Below are positions 1 through 11,800 of a stretch of 64,000 bases of DNA, piece after piece. The notes below the pieces were generated by a model that was not told where the DNA came from, ran no database searches, and was given only the letters and a program-made list of their open reading frames with translations. Source of the stretch: Beroe forskalii (taxonomy: Eukaryota; Ctenophora; Nuda; Beroida; Beroidae); the NCBI GenBank assembly GCA_011033025.1, contig WFMF01000234.1, positions 7,817 through 71,816 on the forward strand, written 5' to 3'. The translations under genes and the position numbers were made by a program. Each line of letters opens with the position of its first letter. The stretch's first letter is position 1.

Positions 1-668
1 TCGGGGGCTTGTTAACTTTTTAAAGTCTTTTTGGGTTTGAATCAAAAATTAATGAGTTTTATTTTAGGAAGCCACCCCTGTGCCAAAAGCCGAAAGAACC
101 CTTTTGTAAAAACCCTTTGGGGGTTTTCCCCCATGAATTTTAAATGGGGAAAAAAAGAAAATTCTTACTTGTTTTGGGGCTTTTCCGCTGAAACCTACCC
201 CGTCGATATCCCTTTTGGGGAAAAATTTGGAAAAAATGGTGACATATTTCGGGAAATTTTGGGAAAAAATGGTGACAATTTCAAAAAAAATTTAAATTTT
301 TGGGCCCTTCAAAAAAAGTTTAACCCTTTTGGAACTCATATTTCCCAAAGGGGAGTCTTAGTTGAAAAAATTGAAATACCCAAAACCCCCTGTTTTTGGG
401 CTTATTTTAACCTTTGGGGGCTCCCCTCATGAATATAAAAGGGCCCATAGGGGCCCCAAATGATTTGTGGGGTGAAATTAAATTGTTTTGGGAGAATTTT
501 CTGTTCTGAAACCCTTATACCATAAGGGCCTTTATATCCCTTTTGGAAAACAAAAGGGAAACAAAATTTTTGGACAAAATGGGACACACTTAAAAAAAGG
601 GGGAAAAAAAGGGGACATATGCCCAGAGCTACCAAATGGCGGAATTATTGTACAACCCTTTTTCCAAT
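1..668 (-). repeat. inverted copies of the 327/358 bp repeat, low-quality sequence
   Basis: This stretch reads as the reverse complement of the tandem repeat at 669-1660. For example 541-665 matches the complement of about 1187-1310, and 480-540 matches the complement of the segment near 950-1010. Almost every homopolymer is lengthened (runs of G, C, A and T) and small indels abound, which looks like poor consensus near a contig end rather than natural divergence. Reading frames here are artefacts. No gene is visible. Confidence 0.7.
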
Positions 669-1660
669 TTTAACTATAAAAATTTGTAAAAACCCCCCTA
701 TACTTGCTTTGGGCCCCTATCTGTGCCATTTCCCGATTCATGGGGCGAAAAAAACAGGTTTTATCCCATATCGGTTGGCTTTGGGTTCTGGGGGGGCACA
801 GGGGTTGGAGAAGGGGGGGTTTATCCCCACCAAAACTATGATTTTTGGCCAAAAGCTTTATTGAACAGTTGGTACAATGATTCAAGCCATTTTATAGCTC
901 TGGATATATGTCACCATTTTGTCCAAATTTTGTTCCACATTTGTTCCAAGAGCATATATCGACGTATATGGATTCTCAGAACGGAAAATCGCTCCAAATC
1001 AATTGTAAGACACCTATACTATGCATTTAGGTCCCTATCTGTGCCATTTGACGATTCATGAGGCGAGAAAACACAGGTATATACGCATATACGGGTAGGT
1101 GGCTTTGGCGGCTATTGGTGGCACAGGGGTGGCTATCCTACAACTAAGACTCACTTGAACTATGAGTTCAGAGCCTAAATGACTTATTAGAACAGTTGGT
1201 ACAATATTTCAAGCCATTTTATAGCTCTGGATATATGTCACCATTTTGTCCAAATTTCGCAGAGTATGTCACCATTTTGTCCAAATTTTGTTCCACTTTT
1301 GTTCCAAGAGCATATATCGACGTATATGGATTCTCAGAACGGAAAATCGCTCCAAATCAATTGTAACACACCTATACTATGCATTTAGGTCCCTATCTGT
1401 GCCATATGACGATTCATGAGGCGAAAAAACACAGGTATATATGCATATACGGGTAGGTGGCTTTGGCGGCTATTGGTGGCACAGGGGTGGCTATCCTACA
1501 ACTAAGACTCACTTGAACTATGAGTTCAGAGCCTAAATGACTTATTAGAACAGTTGGTACAATGATTCAAGCCATTTTATAGCTCTGAATATATGTCACC
1601 ATTTTGTCCAAATTTCGCAGAGTATGTCACCATTTTGTCCAAATTTTGCTCCAAATCTCC
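669..1660 (+). repeat. tandem repeat, units of 327 and 358 bp
   Basis: The motif GTCACCATTTTGTCC and its flanks recur, with unit starts near 901, 1228 and 1586. The 31 bp length difference is one extra internal copy of the GTCACCATTTTGTCCAAATT segment, present in the later units. The first unit (to about 880) is corrupted like the preceding inverted array; from about 890 on, the copies are nearly identical. Confidence 0.8.
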
Positions 1661-2059
1661 GGAAACATTATATGACATCTCCTGGGCAACGATCTCCGAA
1701 CGACATTATGATGAGAAAAGTGCGCCACCTTACTTGCATTTACCGCGTTTATTTGGCGCGCGCGTTTCCAAGGCGCGTCGCGTCTGATGAGGTCAAGATG
1801 AGCTTGCTGCATTTTCATATCAATAGTGTTTGGTTGATGCCGCTGTAAGCATACTGGGGTGCTGGCCCATGTTGGAATTGGTGAGAACATCCCATAACGG
1901 CCCCGCAATAGGGTTTTCGACGTATTAAGGCCTTAAGAGTTCTACTATCTTACTATGTTCTTGAAAATTGAATTATGCACCTATCGAGCATGTTTTTGCA
2001 GTGCTTCAAAACCCCTATAGGCACCAGTGTACCGTTCGTACTAAATTATTACGCACAGT
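1661..2059. other. unassigned sequence upstream of MSH6
   Basis: A short CpG-rich patch lies around 1745-1800, with several GCGCGC motifs. No coding region or RNA gene is recognised. It could contain MSH6 upstream or promoter sequence, but nothing specific supports that. Confidence 0.3.
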
Positions 2060-2199
2060 GGAACTGGCTCTATCATGCGAAATATTATTTCGCACGATAG
2101 AGCCAGTTCTACCTTCATATCATGATATGAAGGTAGAACTGGCTCTATCGTGCGAAATAATATTTCGCACGATAGAGCCAGTTCTACCTCCATATCATA
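2060..2199. repeat. nested palindromic hairpins
   Basis: A ~30 bp arm beginning GGAACTGGCTCTATC occurs in alternating orientation four times. This creates three dyad centres, near 2088 (AATATTATT), 2121 (ATCATGAT) and 2158 (AATAATATT). The whole can fold into two adjacent hairpins or one large cruciform. It resembles a fold-back (MITE-like) insertion. No target duplication was identified. Confidence 0.8.
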
Positions 2200-2583
2200 A
2201 TTTAAAACATTTACTTGTGTTTGAATAAATCCCCATTTTAATGAGTTAGGTCGGTGCATAATTCGGTTTAAAAACTCTTAGAAAGACCAAACCTCTGCAG
2301 TAAAAACCTCGGTTTCTAATGCGATATTACACACTCGGGCCTTCAGCCACTCGTGCGTAATATCCCGGTTTGCACTTTTTACTCGTTACTAAACCCTTCA
2401 GTGTTTACTTCAAGTAAATTTTGGAATTACTGAAAAATCATAGTTGGGGCTTGAAATTTGAATCCTTTGTGCACTTTCCCAGTTACGAGAGAAACTCACA
2501 TTTATCGCCCAATATTATCGTACGTAATGAATGTATCCAAAATGATATAACTTGCTTTCTATTCAAATTCTCTCGAAATTTCT
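2200..2583. other. unassigned sequence before first MSH6 coding segment
   Basis: No coding similarity or repeat is recognised. If the first coding segment begins with the ATG at 2665, part of this region would be 5' UTR or promoter. No TATA box or initiator could be defended. Confidence 0.25.
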
Positions 2584-2859
2584 GATTACGAACCTGGGGA
2601 CGACGCGGACGACGACAATGAATCCTCACCCCAACGAAAATCTTCCCCAAAAACTCCCAAAACCATGGCACGGGAAACAACGCAGAAGTCCATGCACAAA
2701 ACACCTGCAACACCCAAAACTTCTGCTTCTTTGAAAACTCCTACTGCCTCGAAAACTCCTTCTACCCCAAGGACACCTGTAACGCCAGCCACCACTGCCA
2801 GTAAGGCGGCAGCTAATTTGGCGAAGTTTTCTCGAACCCCAAGCACTCCGGCGGCAACT
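2584..2859 (+). CDS. MSH6: MSH6 exon 1 (linker; start uncertain)
   Basis: The segment encodes an acidic stretch ([15 protein letters not shown]) and then a Lys-Thr-Pro/Ser-Pro-rich linker. It ends at donor GTACGT (2860), phase 0. Upstream, the frame is closed by TAA at 2548-2550 and there is no AG acceptor between that stop and 2584. Either translation starts at the ATG at 2665 (A at -3, G at +4), or an acceptor has been lost or misread. Such low-complexity linkers precede the conserved core in MSH6 proteins; no PCNA-binding motif is clear. Confidence 0.6.
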
Positions 2860-5800
2860 GTACGTAAATTGTTACGTCAATTGTTATCAAATGGTTCTGA
2901 AGAATTATTATAGTTACTTTCATTCATTAATTGAGATAAATAGGTACGTGAATATATTGATGCTTGACCTATATAAGGACATCATCAATTCAGCCTGATT
3001 AGTCGAGCCATGGTTATGCCTAAAGCAATCAGCTAACTAATATTATGATGTCGCTGATGAATTTTTTCTATGAAAATATAACAGTAGAATCAGAAGCATT
3101 GTAAACCACATCAACTCTTTGCGGCATAACGATAAATTGCTCCTCAGTCGGGACAAGCTGCTCAGTATATACATCATACTCTCAAGTGGCTGAAACCGGA
3201 GCTCATAAAGGTATTTACAATTCGCCATGAAGTGATTGTAATATTTGATCGAAAATTTAAAAAAACAAGAATTGCGCCTACCGGCACATTTCTCGTGCCT
3301 GTTGTTCTCGTATGCAGGCGCTTAATTTCCTGTTCCCACGGGTTAGTATTTAAACGCCGGCGACCATTGTTTGTCTCTGGATGAGGTGACAATAAAACGC
3401 TTTATAGCTTTATCTATCAAAGTATAAAGTGTCACATTTGTCAGATACTTAGAATAAAACAATCATTATAAGATTTGTACTGAGATGGATATAATAAGAC
3501 ATATTTTTTGATAAAATGTATATAATAGTATCAAACATAATCTTATGATCACATTCACCCGGCAGGATAAGGATAGGCGGTCACGTGATGACGAGATGTA
3601 CAACCACCGAACCCTGCACGTTCCCCAGGACTTCCTGAAGAGCTGCACCCCCGGAATGAGACAGTGGTGGGAGATCAAGGTGAGGCAGTGGAGGGAAATC
3701 AAGGTTAGACAATGGTGAGACAATGGTGGGAAATCAAGGTAAGACAGTGGTGGGAGATCAAGGTAAGACAGTGGTGGGAAATCACGGTGAGGCAGTGGTG
3801 GGAAATCAAGGTGAGGCAGTGGTGGGAGATCAAGGTGAGGCAGTGGTGGGAAATCAAGGTGAGGCAGTCGTGGGAGATCAAGGTGAGACAGTGGTGGGAA
3901 ATCAAGGTGAGACAGTGGTGGGAGATCAAGGTGAGACAGTGGTGGGAAATCAAGGTGAGACAGTGGTGGGAAATCAAGGTGAGGCAGTGGTGGGAGATCA
4001 AGGTGAGGCAGTGGTGGGAGATCAAGGTGAGACAGTGGTGGGAAATCAAGGTGAGACAGTGGTGGGAGATCAAGGTGAGACAGTGGTGGGAGATCAAGGT
4101 GAGACAGTGGTGGGAGATCAAGGTGAGGCAGTGGTGGGAGATCAAGGTGAGGCAGTGGTGGGAAATCAAGGTGAGACAGTGGTGGGAAATCAAGGTGAGA
4201 CAGTGGTGGGAGATCAAGGTGAGACAGTGGTGGGAGATCAAGGTGAGACAGTGGTGGGAAATCAAGGTGAGACAGTGGTGGGAAATCAAGGTGAGGCAGT
4301 GGTGAGAAATCAAGGTGAGACAGTGGTGGGAGATCAAGGTGAGACAGTGGTGGGAGATCAAGGTGAGGCAGTGGTGGGAAATCAAGGTGAGACAGTGGTG
4401 GGAGATCAAGGTGAGGCAGTGGTGGGAAATCAAGGTGAGGCAGTGGTGGGAGATCAAGGTGAGGCACCTCTTCCGCGAATTATCGGCGCCTTGAGGTGAC
4501 ACTATGAAATGAGGTTATGAGGAGGAGTTAAGGTGAGGTAGGTCAAGGATATGCAAATCGGGGATACATTGTGCATGGTCTATTATTCAGGTAAGGTAGC
4601 TAAGTTATAAAGTAGTAAGGTAAAGCCGATTGCGCTCAAATTGGACTGCATTTCAGAGCGAATACTTCGACATCATCCTCTTCTTCAAAGTCGGAAAGTT
4701 CTACGAGCTGTACCATATGGACGCTGAGATAGCGGTGAAGGAACTCGGTCTGATTTACATGAAGGGGAACTTCGCTCACTGCGGATTTCCGGAGAAAGCT
4801 TTCGGCAGATACTCGGAGACGCTCGTCCAGAAAGGCTTCCGAGTGGTGGGTTCGACTTATTGAGTTACCATTGCCATATTCTCTCAAATTCACTCATCAC
4901 TGTTCCCAATTAAACACCATTATTCCGGCTGCCCCCATTATTCCCAATGTCCGCATTATTCCCACTGTCCCCATTAATCCCACTGTTCCCATCAGGCTCG
5001 TATCGAGCAGACCTCGCGGCCGGGAGAGAACAAGAGTAAGACGGTTAGCAGGGAGGTGTGTGCCGTGATAACGAAGGGCACTAAGACTCACAGCTTCATG
5101 GAAGGTATGTGTTTAGTTTCTAACCTATAATCTGACAAAATCTGAAAAAGCCACCAAATTATAGCCCCACGAGTACCATCCATGAAAAGTAATTCGTCAA
5201 AAGAATGAGCTCACAAACAAAAGATCCAGCTATCACAATCTATGGTTGAACTTTAGAACTTTACAATTTTATGCCAATTGGGGATAAAAAGACGGGGACA
5301 GAAAGTCGCATTTGAAACTGCCTCGCCCGTTAGTTCTCGAAGGGGCATTCGGCATTGTTAATCAAAACGGCAGGGGGTCTTTGTCGGTGACTGGTGACAG
5401 GGTCACTCTACCCCCTCAGCTTGAAATACTAAAATGGGGCCCTCAGGACCCACTGAAATGGGGGCTATGCTTGTAACTGAGATTCTTGCCCACGTACTAA
5501 AATTAATCTTAAATATCAATCTGGGTTTGTGTTGCAAAACACAATTTGTATAAACCACCATTTGACACAATAGTTCGGTCTGAACGAAACCTCTCAGCTT
5601 CAGTTCCTTGCGGTTCAGCAAGGACATTCACTAGAAATCACCAGGTAAGGTTCATAACCGAGTACTGTTCTATGGGACTTGATGTCATGCCTTAACATAG
5701 AACAAAGCAGTTTTTAGCCATGTTCTTGGTGGCAGTGGCTATATCACATATTATATGGTCCGAAAACTCCATTTTACAGCTAAAAGGTTTTAAAGAGGCT

Positions 5801-8800
5801 CTAACTGATAAAATTGGTCAGGAGTGCAGCGAACGTAATCTTACTAGCGGGGAGTCAGTTCTCACTCTTTGAAACTTCGAATCAGTGCAACAATGTAATT
5901 TGGGGAGGGGGTCGACCTATTTTTTGTTTTTTTTTGTTTTTTTTTGTTAAGGTAAATGTTGTTTTCTGAAAAAACAAAAAAAAAACAAAAGTAAAAACAA
6001 AAAGTTACAAAAACATAAAAACAAAAAACAAAAAAATACAATAAAAACAAAAATACAAAATACAAAAAAATAAAAACCAAAAAACATGAAAACCAAAAAG
6101 TACAAAAAATATGAAAGGGAATTTGGTTTGTGCCCATTCTGCTGCTGTGGTGTCGTCTTCAAAATCGAGTGAAACCACTCTAATAAAGTATTTTGCGATA
6201 GAACGCTATTTTCCCTACTCTGAACATCTGTAACTCAGAGAGTTTTTGCCAGATTGTGTTTTACTTCGATACACATTGCTTTTAGACCTAGAGATTTAGC
6301 AATAGAGGAGTTCTCAATTTAAGGCGATCGGTCGAAAATTTTTGTCGCAGGAGGCTTCTAAAAATTTAACTGCCAAATGCTTGAAATTACGTTTAAGACC
6401 GAAAATTTAGAATGTAGCCCTATTCGGTGATACAATGACGAAGTGATAATGGTTTCTCAATGCCTCAATAAATAGGAATGAGAAATCTACGATGAAATTG
6501 TGAAGCACGTAAGTTCACGTGGATGTTTTCTAGAAATTAGGGGATTTCAAGAAATTTATATTTGCATAGGTCATTCGACTTGATTACATTGAAACAAGTT
6601 CAGATGCGATAGAAACACGTAAACTTGATGTCAGTTTCTGTATTTCAGCCGGTGAGTTCACGTCGATGAGTTGTAGGAATTAATAAGAAATACGTGACCA
6701 ATGTTGTTTGTTCCGAGTTAGAATAAGGTTTGGTTATGTGGGCTCAAACTGACAAAATGAATGTGAAAATGGATTTTCCACTCTCAATTCAGCAGAAGGT
6801 TACTACGCCAACCTTAATAACTTGATGTATCAATAGTATTATATTTACTCTTTTATTTGTTTTTTAATCTATTTTGTAATTTTTGTATTTTTTCCTGTTC
6901 CCAATCGCGTTTTTGTTTTACAAAAAGGCATTGAGAAAAGGTTAGCAGAGATCGTTTTTTGTGGGGGTTGTGTGTATACTACCTTTACGCGTACTGTTAA
7001 ATCTGAAATAGGTGGTGGTGCTGCGCGACCAAATTTGGTCGTGTATGTACGTACGTATGAATGCTCTATTTTCAAGCATCCAACTGCTCCTTTATAATAT
7101 CACTCGCGCCAATATACCTTGGAGTAGTGGCATCCTGTGCTGTACAGTGTGCACTGCAGCTAGCTTACAGGTATTCCGGTTCAATGCTCTGTTCATCCTA
7201 ATGTTGAAACTTGGAAATTGATTCTTTTTCAAAAACTTCATCATTCTTCAATTTCATCAAACTTTTCAATGATATTTGATAAGAGGTGCATGAATGACTT
7301 AAGATTTTCTTGGAATTCTCCATCAAATTTTGATTGAGTTTCAATCACATTATCATTTTTCTTTTAGCAGGAGACAATTGACAATGAGCAATTTGAGTTC
7401 GATCAATGATGATTGACCTTCGCTGAGGAAAGTAAGAGATTAAAATTGGTCCTGGTACCTCATGAATTTACGATATCTGAATCTTCAATCTTGGCTAGGA
7501 ATCCTTCTCTTTATCTTCAAGTTGGCACAGTTGATCATAAAATTTCGACGCCCAGGAAGAACATTGCATTTGGTTGAATATCAAAAGTGAGCAATCCTCG
7601 ATCTAGTTATTATTTGAAAGTGAGCTCTGGCCTCTTACTGTGGCATCTGAGCAACATAAAATCGAACTGCAGAAACTTGTAAGGACAGAAAATAATGTGA
7701 TTTCGTATGATATAATTTTATTGTCATCAATGGAAACGCTTGATAATGCGCAACGCTTGATGTGGACAGTGGCACGAGACGTCACACAAAACTCAAAAGG
7801 AAACAACCAAGAATGAACGCGTACGCGCGCAAACAGAACATGGCAGGTGTTGAATTAATTTGCGCGCGCAATAAAATGCACGTGCGATTTGTGATCACGT
7901 ACGACCTTTATTGTTTCATGAAATTAAAGCGCTCGCTCAGCTTAAAGAAAACGATCGCAATTATTGTTTTCAGTTTATACTTACGAATTGATATTTAGAA
8001 AATTGATTCCATTATGTTAGTATTGCGATGTGACACTTGATAAAAGAAGCGTTTCATCGTAAAGTCACCATGTCAATTGTCGGTAAATAAGACGTACAAC
8101 GGTCGACGATCAAATGGCGGCGTATTTTAATACCATCCCAAGGGAACAGGAAATTAAGCGCCTGCATACGGGAACGACGGGCACAAGAAATGTGCCGGCA
8201 GGCGCAATTCTTATTTCATGTTTTTTTTGTTTTTTGTATTTTTTTGTTTTTTTTGTTTTTTATGTTTTTTTGTTTTTTGTTTTTTTTTGTTTTGTATTTT
8301 TTTGGGTTTTTTTTTGGGTTTTTTTTTGTTTTGTATTTTTTGTTTTTTTTGTTTTTTTGTTTTTTGTTAAGGTAAATGTGATTTTTTTTGAAAAAACAAA
8401 AACAAAAAATATGTCGGCACCCCCCAATTTGGATAAATTGTACTCAAATCGCATCTAACTGCCAACACAGATGTTATTACTCAGTACTGTGTCGTGTTGA
8501 GAGTGAACCGTTGATCTTGGGCATTTTAGATTAAAAATACAACGGGTCAACGATTTGATCCACAGATCACAGATCGACTCTCAGCCTTATCCAGTCTGTT
8601 AGTATGAAGATAATGTTTTAAAATTACGAATATGTATTTTCTTTCTAACCCAATGAGTAGCTGTTGTTCTTGATCGTTAGCAGTAAGATCATTTTTAGCT
8701 GTTACAGCGGTTACACCGCCAGCGGCCAGATCACAGATTATCTATTTGGCAACAGAAGATCTGATAGAAAGCTACCGGGGAGTGACATGATCATTTTGAT

Positions 8801-11800
8801 AGTGTCTCAGGCTGGTATGATCAAGCCTCATGAACTGGATTGTAATTTATCCATATTAAAAAGCAGTTATCAAAGCAGTTAATGTGATCGGAAATCATGG
8901 CCATATGATAAAATGGTACGTTTATGTTTTCTAAAGTAACATCAAGCATCGCTATTTATCAATGTTAACATACTAATACAGAGGTTTCCTTTGCCGTCCA
9001 ACTCCTTTGCTCCTTTCTTACTCTTTTCTTTCGATTTGTGTTTATTTTCCTTTCGACTTTTCAATTTTAGGTTTGAATTTTAGGTTTGAATTTTTTAATG
9101 GCCAGGTAGCGCAGTGGTTTAGGGTGTCGTGCTTCCAATCGAGAGGTTGGTGGTTTGATTCCCGGCCGTGCCTATCGTGCTAAGGGTGAGAACTCTCACC
9201 TAAGCAGCCACACGGTTCACTCAGCCGAGCGTACAGGAAACTGTACGGGAGGGTTAAATGAGGAGCTGCCCATTGCAGCGAAGTCTCGGGCGAAGAAAGT
9301 ATGGATTACACTTCCTTAACCGTCACTGGCTTAATAACACTTGAATCCTTCGATTCCTGTCATTGGCTGTTACAGCTGTTGGAATAGAAGTAAAACCATC
9401 TAAATAAAAAATAACCTTTAATTTTGCATCCATGAAACACTTAAGTTTCACAAAATTTCATGTGAGCATTGCTATTTGTTCACCTGTTATGCCTATAAAG
9501 CTATAATGGAGGGATGAATAATACGTCCGCAGTTTATGGGAATTTTGGTCGATTTGATGGGTCGATTACTAGAAAATCTTGAAATTTCAAGCTCAAAAAT
9601 GATGACCCCAAAAGATTTTCAAGAAAAATGTGGACGTCCGGAGGAGGGAGGTGTTTCTGGAATGCAGAAGTTTGCAGACAAGAGGTGGGGAGGGGTATAA
9701 AATGGCCAAAATTTTGCGGACGTCCTTTATTTTCAATCGCATAACTATTCACGTTGAGACCCTCAACGTGAAATTTCCGATATATTTGTACTTCTAACTT
9801 CCTTTCTTCTTCGCTTTAGACCAGTAGTGTTAAAATACTCGTTCTGCAAAAAACTTTGGACATCGACTTTTGCCGGATTTTCGTGATTAATTTGTGATCT
9901 TTGAATTATAGCAACTAAAAGAATGGCGGTGTATCACAACGCAACTCTAGACGAAGACGACAAGAAATTCTATGTTATCGACATGTTCATGGGGGTGTAC
10001 TGCATCATCATGTTCCTTCTAAATTCCGCTAACGGACTGGTGTTATCCTATCACTGCAGGGTTCGGTATGGAATTCTATATTACATTTTGCCTCTAAACT
10101 ATAATTCTTTGTCGAATCGCCGAGAAAAAAGAGTACGATTCTTTTCCAAGAGTTTTAAAATTGCATTTCATCGTTAACCCTCCACTCTTTGTTCCTTGAA
10201 CTTTGAAGTTACTTAAGTAGGAACTATAACCCCTGGTTTCAGGAAAGTATCCGGCCGTCTGCACACGCTGCTCTCAGTGAGCGACTGCCTGACCCTCCTC
10301 TTCCATCCCCTGCTCATGATCTACTGCTTCCTGCACTCGGACCTGGAGCCCCCCATTCCAGTGGCCGTGTACACTGCCTCCTGTTGCCTCTTCTCCTTCT
10401 TCGTCTCCCTCTCCAACTACACCTCCATGCTGCTGTGTCTCCACCGGCTCCTAGTTCTCTCGGCGCCCCACCTCGTGCCCAGGAGAGGGGTTTCTTACCT
10501 CGTGGTGACAGGGTTAGTAGCCCTCGCCCTCCTCAACTCCTCCCTCATGCTCTTGTCAGCCCGATCTGCCTTTGGGACTCCGCAATGGAGCTACCAACAT
10601 GTGTACATGCTGGCCATACAAAATGACTTCATAATTACGCCTCTGAGTGAATTCTTCAGGATTATGTTCCTGGTTTCTGCAACTGGAGCTCTCGTCGTTT
10701 CGACGTGGGGTGGTTTCGTTCTCTGGAATCAGAGACAAAGAACCGCCGACCAGAATAGATTGAACTTGCTTAGGAGTCTGGGGACCCTGGTAATCATGAA
10801 CATCGTGAACGGGCTGTTTACCCTTTACCTGATCATTTTGCTGGCTCTTGACTTAGCTGGTATTCCGCTCTGCTCTGAGTGCAATAAACAGTGGAAGGTG
10901 TTGCCGTACATGATAGCTTTCTCCTTGCTTCCCATGACCAACGCTGTTTTCAACCCGGTGTTACTCCTTCTAAGAGAATACGAGGTCAGGCAGGTTGTGT
11001 GGAACAATATTAAGGGCATTTTTCAGGACTCCAGGCTGCTCAGTCGCTAAAATGTTTCTTCTTTTGTTAAATTTTATTGTTGCTCTTCGCGGCTAGCGTT
11101 TAGCTGCTACTACGGACGGATCTGAAATAGTACCAGCATTGGATAGCTATCCACGAGGCATTGCTACACTCGGTCTCCTTGACATTTGGTTAGCTGTGGA
11201 TGGGGGTTATTCATATGTTCCTACTGAGGGGGGAACGAGCTGCACCCCTGTTCGTTTTTACGAACTGCCTTATCGGACATTTCTTTGGCGGACAATATTT
11301 GGGGAGGCATTATTTTAGCCAGACATAGTTATTAGGAACAAAGCAAGATACGATCATAGTTCAGTCATAAATATTAATTACTTAGTTTCATTACACAAAC
11401 TCATTGACCAAAAACAAATTTGCGAAATTTTCATTTCTGCAGTCTTCTTCAATCTTCATGTTGTCATAAATTACTTCATATTCAACATTTTTTTGAGGTG
11501 ACATCACAAAACTAAATGAACTGACCATATTTTGCGTTTGTGCCTGTGGCATCGAAAACCGTCTTTTTCGTATCATTCTTCATTTGTTTTGCGTTCTCTT
11601 GCATTTTCAACTGACCATGTTCTTTTCTTGTTACAACATTACAAAGACACTGCACTATTGCACTTATAGTACATGCAGTCCGTATGTTTCCTGACATCCC
11701 CTCTCTCAATCGTCCACGGTAGCAAGAGATGAGGTGACCGTGGAGCCCCCGTGTGAGGTGAGACTCGTTCCCTTGGGCAGCCTGATCACGTGATCTCGTC

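Noticed and set aside
3466..4502. Very long open frames on both strands (up to 333 codons) with His-Leu-Asp-Pro or Val-Arg-Gln-Trp repeats
   Set aside because: They are translations of the 24 bp splice-donor minisatellite in all frames; only exon 3 (3566-3679) is supported.
5862..8458. Phe/Lys-rich frames at 5862-6162 and 8114-8458
   Set aside because: They read through (T)nG/(A)nC simple repeats.
9101..9170. A tRNA gene
   Set aside because: A and B boxes are present but no full cloverleaf; it is the head of a SINE with a 200 bp body and A-rich tail.
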